Translations under genes and position numbers: made by a program
Source: Aestuariibaculum sediminum
Lineage (GTDB): Bacteria; Bacteroidota; Bacteroidia; Flavobacteriales; Flavobacteriaceae
Length of the DNA stretch: 60,449 nucleotides
Reading direction: 5' to 3'
Assembly (NCBI RefSeq): GCF_014596945.1
Contig: NZ_JACVXB010000010.1
Span: 1 to 60,449, forward strand
Part shown: in pieces, positions 20,239 through 30,058 of the stretch
Layout of the letters: each line of letters begins with the position of its first letter
Numbering within the stretch: the stretch's first letter is position 1
Notes under the pieces: model-generated
Database searches by the model: none
Told to the model about the DNA's origin: nothing
What the model saw: only the letters and a program-made list of their open reading frames with translations

Positions 20239-20276
20239 AAAAAAGGGGAGACTAAATTTAGTCTCCCCTTTTTTAT
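20239..20276. terminator. Bidirectional terminator
   Basis: AAAAAAGGGGAGACTAAA pairs with TTTAGTCTCCCCTTTTTT, a stem of about 17 bp with little or no loop. It lies between the convergent 55-aa gene and the TonB-type receptor gene and can serve both. Confidence 0.95.
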
Positions 20277-20295
20277 TGGCTGTTGGGTTAATTTT

Positions 20296-22830
20296 TTAAA
20301 AACCTCCCATATCATCATCGTCCATACCACCACCTTGGTTTGGTCGCTCACGTTTTTTCTGTTGATTAAATCTGTAAATTAAAGATAAATTAATTTGACG
20401 TTGTCTCCATTGGAACTCACCATAAGTCTCTATGCCTTCTGTAAATCTTACAGTACGATATTTTCTTGAATTTAACAGATCTCTGGCATTTAATGAAACC
20501 GTTGCATTATTATTGAAAAGGTCTTTACTTAATGCAATATCTAACGAGAAGATACCTTTTGTTTCTCCTTGGGCAGTGGCGTTCGCTCCTCGATAGTTCA
20601 TATTAGTTTGCCAATCGATGTCTGAAGGCAATGTTACTTTACTACTAAAACGAGCAAACCAACTCGTGTTTTTAGCACTATAATCTATGCCATTAAACTC
20701 TCCATCTTTTTCAAACTGGAAAAAGTTAAAGCTAGAATTGATTCGTAACCACTTTTCAGGGTTATACATAATCCCAACTTCACCACCTGTTCTTATGTTA
20801 GTCGATAAGTTTATAGGTATTCTTCTTGTAATTTGGATGCCATCAGAGGTAAAGTAACCCGTGTTTTCTTGAATAAATTCGAACGATTCGGTTTCGTGCT
20901 GGTAATACACCGAAGAGGTTAAGGTAAGTTTATCCCAGCGCTTTAAGTAACCAATGTCGAATGCGCTAGCGAAAGCTGGATCTAAATTTGGATTCCCTTG
21001 AAAAACGGTTGTACGACTGGAACGTGATGGAAACGGATTAATATACCAACTATTAGGTCTGTTAATACGTCGGTTATATCCAAATGATACGTTTTCTTCA
21101 GAATCTTCACTATCTCCCGATAAATTGTAAATTAAATTAACGGTTGGGAATAGTCCTAAATAATTATTATTAAAGTCGGTGTCTATTGGATAACCAAAAG
21201 CACTTTGAAGCTCTTCTTCGGTTAATCGTGAATCTATGTTTCCTTTTATTTGTGTATTTTCTAAGCGAAGTCCCAAAAGGAATGAAAATTCACCAAACTT
21301 AGTACCATATTGAGTGTATACGGCGTTTACATTTTGAGTATAGTCGAATACATTGGTCAAAGTATCATTAATAAAATAGCTTCCATCACTAATATCTTCC
21401 TGCTCGAGAATATAATCTGTTATTTTATTACTAAAATTACCTCTATACCCCGCTTCAAATCTCGCATTTTCATTTATAGGAAGCACATAATCGGTTTGTA
21501 TTAAGTATTCGTTTTGGTCTTCGGTTGTAAATACATTTTCGTTTTGAAACGGATCAGGATTCACTTTATCAGTAAACTCGTAATTTTCATCTATTAAAGT
21601 TAATTTATCTTCAAAGTCATTTTCATATTGTAAATCGGCAGTTAACTGATGTCCATCATCATTAAATTTAGTAATATAATTTAAGGCTAACTGGTATCTT
21701 TTATCATCTTCACCTTCGCGTTCATTACGTATTGTTTTTTCAACAATATTACCGCCGTTATATCGATCACTTACATTAATTGACAAATCATCGTCATTAC
21801 CGAAGTTGTAAAACAAACTACCGGTTACTGAAGTTTTATCGGATATAAAATACTCCATTCCTAAATTGGCATTGTAGTTTCTGTTTATGCGGTCTACATT
21901 CTGATCTTCAATAATTCTTTCGTATTCTGGTATTCCGGCATCAGTTTCAGAATATTTGCTGTCGCTGTAACTTGTTCTAGGTGGAGCAGAATAGCGGTAG
22001 CCTAAATTTGTAAATAAATTATATTTTTCTGTTCTGTAATTTAAATTAGCTGAAATCCCTGCATTATCTGGTGTTCCAAGGGTTAAATTAAAAGACCCGT
22101 TAAACCCTAGGGTTTCTTTTTGTCTTAAAATAATATTTAATATTCCAGCAGTACCTTCGGCATCGTATCTTGCAGAAGGGGAAGTGATTACTTCAACCCG
22201 TTCAATCGCTTCGGCTGGTAATTGACTAAAAATATTAGTATCGCCAAAGCCAGCCATTGCCGATGGTTTTCCATTAATTAAAATACGGACGTTTTCGTTT
22301 CCTCTTAAGCTAATTCCTCCTTCTACATCAACTGATACGGAAGGGACATTATTTAGGGCATCGCTTACGGTGCCTCCAGCAGTGGTTAAATCCTTTCCAA
22401 TATTATATATTTTCTTATCCAGCTTAATTTCTACCGTGGTTCGTTCAGCAATCACTTCAACTTCGTCTAAAGCTTCTAAATCTTCGGTTAAACCTATTAC
22501 TCCTAGATTTTCGTTTTTTGTTAAATTCTTATTTTTTAAAGTAACTTTTTTATAGGAGATATATTCAATTGAAATATCATAAATACCTTTAGGAATAGGT
22601 ATGCTAAATTTGCCTTCTGCATCAGTAATACCCCCGTCTACAATTTTATTTTCAGCCTTACTAAAAAAAGCAATGGTAGCGTATTCTAGTGGATAATTCA
22701 TAGTTTTATCGATTACCTTACCCGAAACAATAATGTTTTTATCAGAGGGATCGACACTTTTAGGTTGTGCATAAATAGAAGAAATTAACCCTAATGTCAT
22801 TAGGGTTGATATAATATATTTGATGGCCAT
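20296..22830 (-). CDS. TonB-dependent receptor-like outer-membrane beta-barrel protein
   Basis: An 844-aa protein: signal peptide (about 1-21), a carboxypeptidase-D-like regulatory fold (about 31-110, ending near VTLKNKNLTKNENLGVIGL), a TonB plug domain (about 130-235, VSDALNNVPSVSVDVEGGISLRG) and a long beta-barrel of the OMP_b-brl_3 type. The C-terminus is Gly/Asp-rich (GGGMDDDDMGGF) rather than ending in an aromatic barrel strand. No SusD partner is adjacent, so it is more likely a receptor for an iron, peptide or other small ligand than a polysaccharide importer. Ligand unknown. Confidence 0.88.
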   Translation of the reverse strand: MAIKYIISTLMTLGLISSIYAQPKSVDPSDKNIIVSGKVIDKTMNYPLEYATIAFFSKAENKIVDGGITDAEGKFSIPIPKGIYDISIEYISYKKVTLKNKNLTKNENLGVIGLTEDLEALDEVEVIAERTTVEIKLDKKIYNIGKDLTTAGGTVSDALNNVPSVSVDVEGGISLRGNENVRILINGKPSAMAGFGDTNIFSQLPAEAIERVEVITSPSARYDAEGTAGILNIILRQKETLGFNGSFNLTLGTPDNAGISANLNYRTEKYNLFTNLGYRYSAPPRTSYSDSKYSETDAGIPEYERIIEDQNVDRINRNYNANLGMEYFISDKTSVTGSLFYNFGNDDDLSINVSDRYNGGNIVEKTIRNEREGEDDKRYQLALNYITKFNDDGHQLTADLQYENDFEDKLTLIDENYEFTDKVNPDPFQNENVFTTEDQNEYLIQTDYVLPINENARFEAGYRGNFSNKITDYILEQEDISDGSYFINDTLTNVFDYTQNVNAVYTQYGTKFGEFSFLLGLRLENTQIKGNIDSRLTEEELQSAFGYPIDTDFNNNYLGLFPTVNLIYNLSGDSEDSEENVSFGYNRRINRPNSWYINPFPSRSSRTTVFQGNPNLDPAFASAFDIGYLKRWDKLTLTSSVYYQHETESFEFIQENTGYFTSDGIQITRRIPINLSTNIRTGGEVGIMYNPEKWLRINSSFNFFQFEKDGEFNGIDYSAKNTSWFARFSSKVTLPSDIDWQTNMNYRGANATAQGETKGIFSLDIALSKDLFNNNATVSLNARDLLNSRKYRTVRFTEGIETYGEFQWRQRQINLSLIYRFNQQKKRERPNQGGGMDDDDMGGF

Positions 22831-22918
22831 AAAGGAGTTTTTGTTTTTTTAGACCACAAAAGAACACATTAGTTTAGCCGATATCTGTTAAAATAAAGTT
22901 AATAATAGCCAGTGCCAA

Positions 22919-23260
22919 CTATAGAATTTCAGCTATTTTTTCTGTGGGTCGCCCAATTACAGCTTTAGTATCATTTATTACTATGGGACGCTCTATAAGT
23001 TTTGGGTTTTTTACCATAGCTTTTATGATATCGGCATCACTAAGTTCTTTTCCTTTATAATCAGATTTCCAAATAGCTTCATTTTTCCGAACCAATTCTA
23101 TAGGGGAAATACCTAAAAGTTTTATGATTTCTGTTAATTCTTTTTCAGAAGGTACATTTTCTAGGTATTTTACTATTTCGAATTCTTTACCCATATCTTC
23201 TAAAAAATGAACGCCCATACGTGACTTGCTGCATCGGTTGTTGTGATATATTTTTATCAT
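22919..23260 (-). CDS. ArsC-family (Spx/arsenate reductase-like) protein
   Basis: A 113-aa thioredoxin-fold protein with the ArsC active-site loop NNRCSKSR (C10) and the later block IERPIVINDTKAVIGRPTEKI. This layout matches glutaredoxin-coupled arsenate reductases and the related YfgD-type proteins. No ars operon is around it; it is the third gene in an operon with prfB and a HAD phosphatase, so arsenate detoxification is not assured. Its start overlaps the HAD stop by ATGA. Confidence 0.82.
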   Translation of the reverse strand: MIKIYHNNRCSKSRMGVHFLEDMGKEFEIVKYLENVPSEKELTEIIKLLGISPIELVRKNEAIWKSDYKGKELSDADIIKAMVKNPKLIERPIVINDTKAVIGRPTEKIAEIL

Positions 23261-23877
23261 GAGATGTGTATGTTAAAGGTTTTTAAATCTTCAATTAATT
23301 GTTCAGGATTTTTAAATTGAATACCGTTAATTTTTAAGGCTTTGGCAGCTTCTATATTTCTTTTATTGTCATCTATAAAAATGGCCTGTTCTGGTTTTAT
23401 ATTGTACCGATTCAGGGTTGTGTTATAAATCTCTTTAAAAGGCTTTCTTGTTTTTTCATCGCCCGAGACCACAATGCCTTCAAACCAATCTAAAAAATCA
23501 AATCTTTTTTGTGCAATAGGAAAGGTTTCGCTACTCCAATTAGTTAATGCAACAATTTTGTATTTCTTTGATTCGATTAGTTGTTTTAGTACAGATACGG
23601 TTCCTGAAATGGCACCGCCTAGCATGTCTTCCCAGTTCCCATAAAACAAACGAATATAAGTTTCGTATTCTGGAAATTTTAAGACCAAATCCTCAGTAGC
23701 TTGGGCTAAGGGGTACCCTGCATCCTGATTTTCGTTCCAGTCGCTTGTACAAATATTTTCTAAAAACCATTTTGTTTTTTCCTTGTCACCGTTAAAAGCT
23801 TTTAAAAAAACGTATTCTGGGTTCCAGTCGATTAGTACACCGCCTAAATCGAAAATTATAGTATCTATGTAAATCAT
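23257..23877 (-). CDS. HAD-superfamily hydrolase (subfamily IA, YihX-like)
   Basis: A 206-aa protein with the four HAD motifs: I is [14 protein letters not shown], where the second Asp is replaced by Gly as in the YihX/HAD-IA-v3 group; II is ALTNWS; III is Lys in [10 protein letters not shown] is [13 protein letters not shown]. It is probably a small-molecule phosphatase such as a sugar-phosphate phosphatase. It overlaps prfB and the arsC-like gene by four bases (ATGA) at both ends, so the three genes are tightly coupled. Confidence 0.88.
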   Translation of the reverse strand: MIYIDTIIFDLGGVLIDWNPEYVFLKAFNGDKEKTKWFLENICTSDWNENQDAGYPLAQATEDLVLKFPEYETYIRLFYGNWEDMLGGAISGTVSVLKQLIESKKYKIVALTNWSSETFPIAQKRFDFLDWFEGIVVSGDEKTRKPFKEIYNTTLNRYNIKPEQAIFIDDNKRNIEAAKALKINGIQFKNPEQLIEDLKTFNIHIS

Positions 23878-24984
23878 AACGTGTTATCATCTTCTACTTG
23901 CTGCCCCATCATCATTAAATAGGCTTTTAAGAAAGGACTTATATTCCCGTCCATTACAGCATCTACATTACTGGTTTCATGACCCGTTCTTACATCTTTA
24001 ACCAATTTATAAGGTTGCATCACATAATTACGAATCTGACTACCCCATTCAATTTTCATTTTACTGGCTTCTATATCTTCACGTTGAGCCATTTGCTTTT
24101 GCAATTCTATCTCATAAAGTTGTGATTTAAGCATTTGCATGGCTCGAGCACGATTGTCATGTTGCGAACGCGTTTCAGAACAAGATATTTGAATGCCTGT
24201 TGGTTTGTGAGTAAGCTGTACTTTGGTTTCGACTTTATTTACATTTTGTCCACCTGCACCACTTGATCGTGCCGTTGTAATTTCAATATCGGCTGGGTTG
24301 ATTTCTATTTCAATACTATCATCGACTAATGGATATACATAAACTGAAGCAAAGCTAGTATGGCGCTTGGCGTTACTGTCGAAAGGGGAGATACGAACTA
24401 ATCGGTGTACTCCGTTTTCACCTTTAAGCCATCCAAAAGCAAAATCCCCTTCAATTTCTAGAGTCACCGTTTTAATACCAGCAACATCACCTTCTTGAAA
24501 GTTTAATTCTTTTACTTTAAATCCACTTTTTTCGGCATACATAAGGTACATACGCATAAGCATGCTAGCCCAGTCACAGCTTTCGGTACCACCAGCACCA
24601 GCCGTAATTTGAAGTACGGCACTTAGGCTGTCACCTTCATCCGAAAGCATGTTTTTAAATTCAGTATCTTCAAGTAAAGTAGAAGCTTTTTCGTATTGCT
24701 TTTGAACGTCATCTTCAGAACTTTCACCTTCTTTATAAAACTCATAGAGCACGTCTAAGTCTTCAATAAGAGTTTTTATCGTATTATAATCTTCAACCCA
24801 TTTTTTCTTCACACGAAGCGATTTCATTGTGGCTTCGGCACTTTTGGGGTCATTCCAGAAATTGGGGTCGAAAGTCTTTTCTTCTTCGTTTTGAATTTCA
24901 ATAAGTTTTCTATCTAAGTCAAAGATAGTGCCTTAGTTTGTCAAGGCGGGTGTTTAGATCTTTAATTTGATCGGAAGTTATCAT
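23874..24984 (-). CDS. prfB: Peptide chain release factor 2, with programmed +1 frameshift
   Basis: The main frame (24827 to 23874) lacks the start of RF2. Upstream, on the minus strand, an ATG at 24984 opens 21 codons ending CTT TGA (TGA at 24921-24919). Reading +1 from CTTTGAC enters the main frame at Asp and gives a continuous 369-aa RF2. The stop recognition tripeptide SPF falls at about 199-201 and the catalytic GGQ at about 244-246, both very near the E. coli positions. An AGG lies just upstream of the slip site. RF2 releases peptides at UAA and UGA, and the in-frame UGA lets RF2 control its own synthesis. First gene of the prfB/HAD/arsC-like operon. Confidence 0.96.
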
Positions 24985-25129
24985 GTATTTATACCGTTAT
25001 GATTTGTCAAATGCCAATTATTGGCTTTTTGGTTTCAACAAAATTAAAATTAAAAGAAAGAGCAGAAAATATTTATTGACTTATTTTTATAGTTTTACTC
25101 AAATAATCAAAATTCGTAAGTATAAAAAA

Positions 25130-26146
25130 ATGAAAATAGATTTACGTAGCGACACGGTAACAAAACCAAGTAAAGCAATGCTTGAAGCTATGATGAATGC
25201 CCAGGTTGGAGATGATGTATTTCGTGAGGATGCCACTGTAACTCTCTTAGAAAACCGACTCGCAAAAATGTTTGGAAAATCTGACGCATTGTTTTTTCCA
25301 AGTGGCACTATGGCTAACCAAACCGCTATAAAATTGCATACTAAGCCAGGAGAACAGGTTATTTGCGATAAATATGCTCATATTTATAATTATGAATCTG
25401 GTGGTGCTTCATTTAATAGTGGTGTGTCGTGTAAATTAATTGATGGTGACCGAGGGATGTTTAATGCAAATCAGGTTTTGGATGCCATTAACCCAGAAGA
25501 CTATTATTATGCTAAAACCAGTTTAGTTGAAGTCGAAAACACCACCAATAAAGGAGGTGGAGCATGTTGGGATTTCAAAGAACTTAAAAAGATAAAGCAA
25601 ATTTGTAAAGCTAAAGGTTTAGGTTACCATTTGGATGGCGCTCGCTTATGGCATGCCTTGGTTAAAACCAATCAAACACCTAAGCAGTATGGTGATATTT
25701 TTGATACCATTTCGGTATGTTTAAGTAAAGGTTTAGGATGTCCGGTTGGTTCCGTTTTAATTGGTGATACCGAAATAATGAAAGAAGCATTGCGGATTCG
25801 AAAGGTGTTTGGAGGTAATATGCGGCAAATAGGTTATTTAGCAGCAGCTGGATTATATGCTTTAGATCATAACATAGAACGATTAGCCGAAGACCATATC
25901 AGGGCTAAGGAACTAGGAAAAGCATTAAGTCACTTGCCAGAAGTAAAAACAGTAGAACCTATTGAAACTAATATTGTGATTTTTGAATTAAATGAAAAAG
26001 CCTACGCAGAAACTTTTATTAAGAAATTAGCGGCGAACCACATTTTTATTATTGCCATGGGAGGAGGTAAGTTACGTATGGTAACTCACCTCGATTACAC
26101 CCAATATATGCATGAAAAAGTTTTGAGTTTACTTAAAACTTTTTAG
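25130..26146 (+). CDS. ltaE: Low-specificity L-threonine aldolase
   Basis: A 338-aa PLP enzyme of fold type I. It begins MKIDLRSDTVTKPSKAM, the standard family N-terminus, has the FPSGTMANQ block, the YHLDGARLWHA block with the PLP aspartate, and the Schiff-base lysine K200 in SVCLSKGLGCPVGS. It cleaves threonine/allo-threonine to glycine and acetaldehyde. The frame is open back to 24983, but that would overlap prfB and add an unrelated N-terminus, so the ATG at 25130 is chosen. Confidence 0.94.
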   Translation: MKIDLRSDTVTKPSKAMLEAMMNAQVGDDVFREDATVTLLENRLAKMFGKSDALFFPSGTMANQTAIKLHTKPGEQVICDKYAHIYNYESGGASFNSGVSCKLIDGDRGMFNANQVLDAINPEDYYYAKTSLVEVENTTNKGGGACWDFKELKKIKQICKAKGLGYHLDGARLWHALVKTNQTPKQYGDIFDTISVCLSKGLGCPVGSVLIGDTEIMKEALRIRKVFGGNMRQIGYLAAAGLYALDHNIERLAEDHIRAKELGKALSHLPEVKTVEPIETNIVIFELNEKAYAETFIKKLAANHIFIIAMGGGKLRMVTHLDYTQYMHEKVLSLLKTF

Positions 26147-26155
26147 TTTGAATTA

Positions 26156-26476
26156 TTAAAATAAATCCATGCCTGGAATATTAGGCATGCCTTCTTTAGC
26201 AACAGCAGCTAATTCGGTTTCGTTTACCTGAGTCGCTTTTTCAATGGCTTTGTTAAGTGTAAGGACCAGATAATCTTCAAGTTGTTCTTTGTCGATTAAT
26301 AATTCATCATCTATTTCAATAGATTTTATAGTTCTATTGGCCGTAAGTGTAATTTTAAGTTTATTATCGTTACTAGCCGCATCAACTAAAACGGTATCCA
26401 AACGTTTCTTTGTTTCTTCAACTTTTTTCTGGGCCTCTTTCAGTTTACCCATCATATTCATCATATCTCCAAACAT
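26156..26476 (-). CDS. YbaB/EbfC-family nucleoid-associated protein
   Basis: A 106-aa protein starting [26 protein letters not shown], with the central beta region ([20 protein letters not shown]) and a C-terminal helix typical of YbaB. The family forms dimers that bind DNA, often encoded with recR or dnaX; neither is nearby. A TACATTTG -7 box lies upstream at 26496-26503 on the minus strand. Confidence 0.92.
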   Translation of the reverse strand: MFGDMMNMMGKLKEAQKKVEETKKRLDTVLVDAASNDNKLKITLTANRTIKSIEIDDELLIDKEQLEDYLVLTLNKAIEKATQVNETELAAVAKEGMPNIPGMDLF

Positions 26477-26541
26477 AGTGTGTAATTTTTTGCTACAAAT
26501 GTAGTTATTCAGTATATAAATGAGATGAAATTTTCTGAAAA

Positions 26542-28683
26542 ATGAAAAACTTAGGTATTTTTTTAATCATTAGCGTTATTTTTGCGACCTCGTGTAAAAA
26601 ACAAGCGAAGATGACAGAGGGAAAAGTTTTAATAACACCGCCAAAAGCAACGATAAAACCTAAGCAACTGGTAAAGCATGGTGATGTTCGAGTTGATAAT
26701 TATTATTGGTTGAACGAAAGAGAAAATCCAGAGGTTTTAGCCTATTTGAATGCTGAGAATGAGTATACCAAAGCCATAATGGCGCATACTGAAGAGTTTC
26801 AACAGGAGCTGTTTGAAGAAATGAAGGGGCGCATTAAGGAAGATGATACTACAGTGCCTTATAAATTAAATGGGTATTGGTATATAACACGTTATGAAAA
26901 AGGTAAGGATTATCCGGTATATGCAAGAAAAAAAGATACTCTAGATGCAGTTGAAGAAATTCTGTTCGATTGTAATGAGATGGCCAAAGGACATTCGTTT
27001 TTCAATTTGGGTAGTATTTCTATAAGTCCCGATAATTCCATGGCTAGTTTTTCAATTGACACGGTAGGGCGTCGTCAATATACGATTCAGATAAAAAATC
27101 TGATGACGGGAGAAATTTATCCTGATAAAATTGAAAATACGACTAGTAGTAGTACTTGGGCAAGCGATAACAAAACTTTGTTTTACTGTGTAAAAGATGA
27201 AGTAACATTACGTTCTAACAAGATAATGAAACATAAATTACATAATCATGCAAAAACCGATGAAGAGGTTTTTTATGAAGCAGATGATACGTTTAACACT
27301 TTTGTTTATAAAACCAAATCCAGAAAATATATCGTAATAGGTTCGTCGAGTACTTTATCGTCAGAGTACCGAATACTTAATGCCGATAATCCGGATGGAG
27401 AGTTTAAAGTTTTTCAAGAACGTCAGAGCGATTTGGAGTATAGTATCGCTCATTACAACGATTATTTTTATATCATAGCCAATAATGAGGGTGCTACTAA
27501 TTTTAAGTTATTAAAGACGCCTGAAGGAGCTACTACTATCGAAAACTGGGAGGATGTTATTCCACACAGAGAAAATGTTCTGTTAGAGGATATTGAAATA
27601 TTTAAAGATTATTTGGTTGTTAACGAACGAGAAAACGGTCTAAATAATTTAAGAATAATGAGTTGGAATGGTAAAGAAGATTATTATTTGCCATTTGAAA
27701 GTGAAACCTATACAACATATATAGGAAATAACCCCGATTTTGATAGTGATGTGTTGCGTTATGGTTTTAATGGTTTAACTGCGCCAAGTGCGGTAATTGA
27801 TTATAATTTTATAACTAAAACTAAGCAAATTAAAAAGGAACAAGAGGTTTTAGGAGGAACATTTAAAAAAGAAAATTACGAATCTAAGCGCGTATGGGCG
27901 ACCGCTCGAGATGGGGTGAAAATACCAATTTCGTTAGTTTATAAAAAAGGAACAAAACTGGATGGCACAAGTCCGTTATTACAATATGCTTACGGTTCTT
28001 ATGGGCATACTATAGATCCTTCGTTTTCTTCAGTACGTTTAAGTTTGTTAGATAGGGGCTTCATTTATGCTATAGCACATATTAGAGGCGGCGAATATTT
28101 AGGTCGAAATTGGTATGAAACAGGCAAACTGCAGACCAAACTAAATACGTTTTATGATTTTATAGATTGCTCTAAATATTTAATCCAGCAAAATTATACT
28201 TCAGAAAAACATTTATACGCCTATGGCGGTTCTGCCGGAGGATTGTTAATGGGGGCTGTAATGAATATGAATCCAGAACTTTACCATGGCGTAATTGCCG
28301 CTGTACCATTCGTTGATGTTGTAACGACCATGCTTGATGAAACAATTCCCTTAACAACAGGCGAGTACGATGAATGGGGAAACCCGAATGAGAAAGCGTA
28401 TTACGATTATATGAAATTGTATTCACCATACGATAATGTAGAAGAAAAGTATTATCCAAATGTTTTAGTGACAACAGGATTACACGATTCACAAGTGCAA
28501 TATTGGGAGCCAGCAAAATGGGTCGCAAAGCTCAGAGAACTAAAAAAAGATAATAATATTTTATTACTTCAAACTGATATGGATGCAGGTCATGGAGGAG
28601 CGTCAGGACGTTTTGAAAGCTTAAAAGAAGTAGCATTAGAGTACGCGTTTTTACTAGATTTGGAAGCAAGTTATGGTCAGTAA
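26542..28683 (+). CDS. Prolyl oligopeptidase family serine peptidase (oligopeptidase B-like), lipoprotein
   Basis: A 713-aa S9 peptidase. A lipobox-like N-terminus (FATSCKK, Cys at about 17) suggests export and lipid anchoring, unlike the cytoplasmic enterobacterial oligopeptidase B. An N-terminal beta-propeller domain (about 70-440) covers a C-terminal alpha/beta-hydrolase domain. The triad is visible: S564 in YGGSAGG, D649 in HDSQVQYWE and H684 in GHGGASGRF. It cleaves short peptides, probably after basic residues by family analogy. It is divergent from the YbaB gene. Confidence 0.92.
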   Translation: MKNLGIFLIISVIFATSCKKQAKMTEGKVLITPPKATIKPKQLVKHGDVRVDNYYWLNERENPEVLAYLNAENEYTKAIMAHTEEFQQELFEEMKGRIKEDDTTVPYKLNGYWYITRYEKGKDYPVYARKKDTLDAVEEILFDCNEMAKGHSFFNLGSISISPDNSMASFSIDTVGRRQYTIQIKNLMTGEIYPDKIENTTSSSTWASDNKTLFYCVKDEVTLRSNKIMKHKLHNHAKTDEEVFYEADDTFNTFVYKTKSRKYIVIGSSSTLSSEYRILNADNPDGEFKVFQERQSDLEYSIAHYNDYFYIIANNEGATNFKLLKTPEGATTIENWEDVIPHRENVLLEDIEIFKDYLVVNERENGLNNLRIMSWNGKEDYYLPFESETYTTYIGNNPDFDSDVLRYGFNGLTAPSAVIDYNFITKTKQIKKEQEVLGGTFKKENYESKRVWATARDGVKIPISLVYKKGTKLDGTSPLLQYAYGSYGHTIDPSFSSVRLSLLDRGFIYAIAHIRGGEYLGRNWYETGKLQTKLNTFYDFIDCSKYLIQQNYTSEKHLYAYGGSAGGLLMGAVMNMNPELYHGVIAAVPFVDVVTTMLDETIPLTTGEYDEWGNPNEKAYYDYMKLYSPYDNVEEKYYPNVLVTTGLHDSQVQYWEPAKWVAKLRELKKDNNILLLQTDMDAGHGGASGRFESLKEVALEYAFLLDLEASYGQ

Positions 28684-28761
28684 AAAAAAAAAACTTATTT
28701 TTGTCAGGTTTTAGGTTGCAAATATTTTTACTAATATTACCGTAGCTTATAAATAGCATTT

Positions 28762-29802
28762 ATGAAAAACACAAATCAGGTTTTCGATAATGTATTAGAT
28801 TTAGTGGGTAATACGCCCCTTATCAAGCTAAATAGAATTGTCTCGAATTTTAAAGGGGATTTCTACGCAAAAGTAGAATCTTTTAATCCCGGGCACTCTT
28901 CTAAGGATAGAACAGCTTTATACATTATTGAACAAGCAGAAAAGAAAGGTATTTTAAAACCAGGCGATACTATTATTGAAACAACCTCGGGTAATACCGG
29001 GTTCAGTATAGCCATGGTAAGTATCATTAAAGGGTATGAGTGCATTTTAGCTGTAAGTTCTAAATCTTCACCAGATAAAATAGACATGTTAAGAACAATG
29101 GGGGCTAAAGTTTATGTGTGCCCAGCTCATGTTCCTGCCGACGACCCCAGATCATACTACGAGGTTGCCAAGCGTATTCATAAAGAAAAACCAGGCTCTA
29201 TTTATATTAATCAGTATTTTAATGAATTAAATATTGATGCACACTACGATTCTACGGGGCCAGAAATTTGGAAGCAAACCGAAGGTAAGATAACCCACCT
29301 TGTGGCATGTAGCGGTACCGGAGGAACCATTTCGGGAACGGCTCGATATTTAAAAGAACAAAATCCTAATATAAAAGTAATTGGCGTAGATGCTTTTGGG
29401 TCGGTTATAAAAAAATATCATGAAACTCGTGAGTTCGATGAGAAGGAAATTTACCCATATCGTATTGAAGGGTTGGGAAAAAATTTAATCCCAGGAGCTA
29501 CCGATTTCGATATAATTGATGATTTTGTTAAAGTTACTGACGAAGAAAGTGCACATACCGCAAGGGAACTAGCAAGAACCGAAGGATTGTTTTCTGGTTA
29601 TACATCGGGCGCAGCAATGCAAGCAATAAAACAGCTGGATGAAAGAGGAGAGTTTAAGAAAGGAGATAAAATAGTTGTAATTTTTCCAGATCACGGTTCG
29701 CGATATATGAGTAAAGTGTACAGTGATAAATGGATGCAGGATCAAGGGTTTTTTGATAGTAAAAACGAAGTTGCTGTAGAAAATATTCAGTACGTAAAAT
29801 AA
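28762..29802 (+). CDS. Cysteine synthase-family PLP enzyme, candidate cysteate synthase
   Basis: A 346-aa fold-type II PLP enzyme. The Schiff-base lysine is K48 in GHSSKDR, the substrate loop is TSGNTG (75-80), and the phosphate cradle is SGTGGTISG (from S184). Family-wide this chemistry joins a serine derivative with a sulfur nucleophile to give cysteine, cystathionine or cysteate. The next gene is a cysteate fatty-acyltransferase-like enzyme, so I favour cysteate synthase (O-phosphoserine plus sulfite) over cysteine synthase or cystathionine beta-synthase. That choice rests on context. No CBS or regulatory domain is attached. A terminator follows. Confidence 0.75.
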   Translation: MKNTNQVFDNVLDLVGNTPLIKLNRIVSNFKGDFYAKVESFNPGHSSKDRTALYIIEQAEKKGILKPGDTIIETTSGNTGFSIAMVSIIKGYECILAVSSKSSPDKIDMLRTMGAKVYVCPAHVPADDPRSYYEVAKRIHKEKPGSIYINQYFNELNIDAHYDSTGPEIWKQTEGKITHLVACSGTGGTISGTARYLKEQNPNIKVIGVDAFGSVIKKYHETREFDEKEIYPYRIEGLGKNLIPGATDFDIIDDFVKVTDEESAHTARELARTEGLFSGYTSGAAMQAIKQLDERGEFKKGDKIVVIFPDHGSRYMSKVYSDKWMQDQGFFDSKNEVAVENIQYVK

Positions 29803-29821
29803 GTGCCGAAATAACAGATAT

Positions 29822-29874
29822 AGAGAGATGATGATTGTTTAATAAACAAGAAATCATCTCTTTCTTTTTTTTGT
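29822..29874 (+). terminator. Terminator after the cysteine synthase-like gene
   Basis: AGAGATGAT pairs with ATCATCTCT, extended by partly paired AT bases towards the loop, and is followed by a long T-rich run. It separates the gene from the next plus-strand gene, which must then have its own promoter (a TAATTTTG box lies at 29919-29926). Confidence 0.75.
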
Positions 29875-29918
29875 AAATAATTGAACGTTAAAAATTATGT
29901 ACAAAGAATTTAAATATT

Positions 29919-29926
29919 TAATTTTG
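29919..29926 (+). promoter_or_regulatory. Candidate -7 box for the alpha-oxoamine synthase gene
   Basis: TAATTTTG fits TAnnTTTG and is placed after the terminator and 132 bp before the ATG at 30059. No TTG was found at the ideal -33 spacing, so support is partial. The leader between them has short complementary blocks but no decisive structure. Confidence 0.4.
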
Positions 29927-30058
29927 CAGCAGCTAACTAAGAACGATAAAGCTTTCTTTTAACAGGCTATAATACAGGTTAAGCCTTGTGTTTCCTGATA
30001 AAAGCCATTTCGGGTTAATAGTTAAAGCTTAAATTAATAGCAATAAGATTTATTATAA

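Noticed and set aside
24827-24827. prfB starting at the internal ATG 24827
   Set aside because: That would drop the first 52 residues of RF2, which are recovered cleanly through the CTT TGA +1 frameshift site.
24983-25129. 49-residue N-terminal extension of threonine aldolase
   Set aside because: It overlaps the true 5' end of prfB on the other strand and precedes the standard family start MKIDLRSDTV.
28172-28528. 118-codon minus-strand frame inside the S9 peptidase
   Set aside because: Antisense shadow overlapping catalytic motifs of the peptidase.
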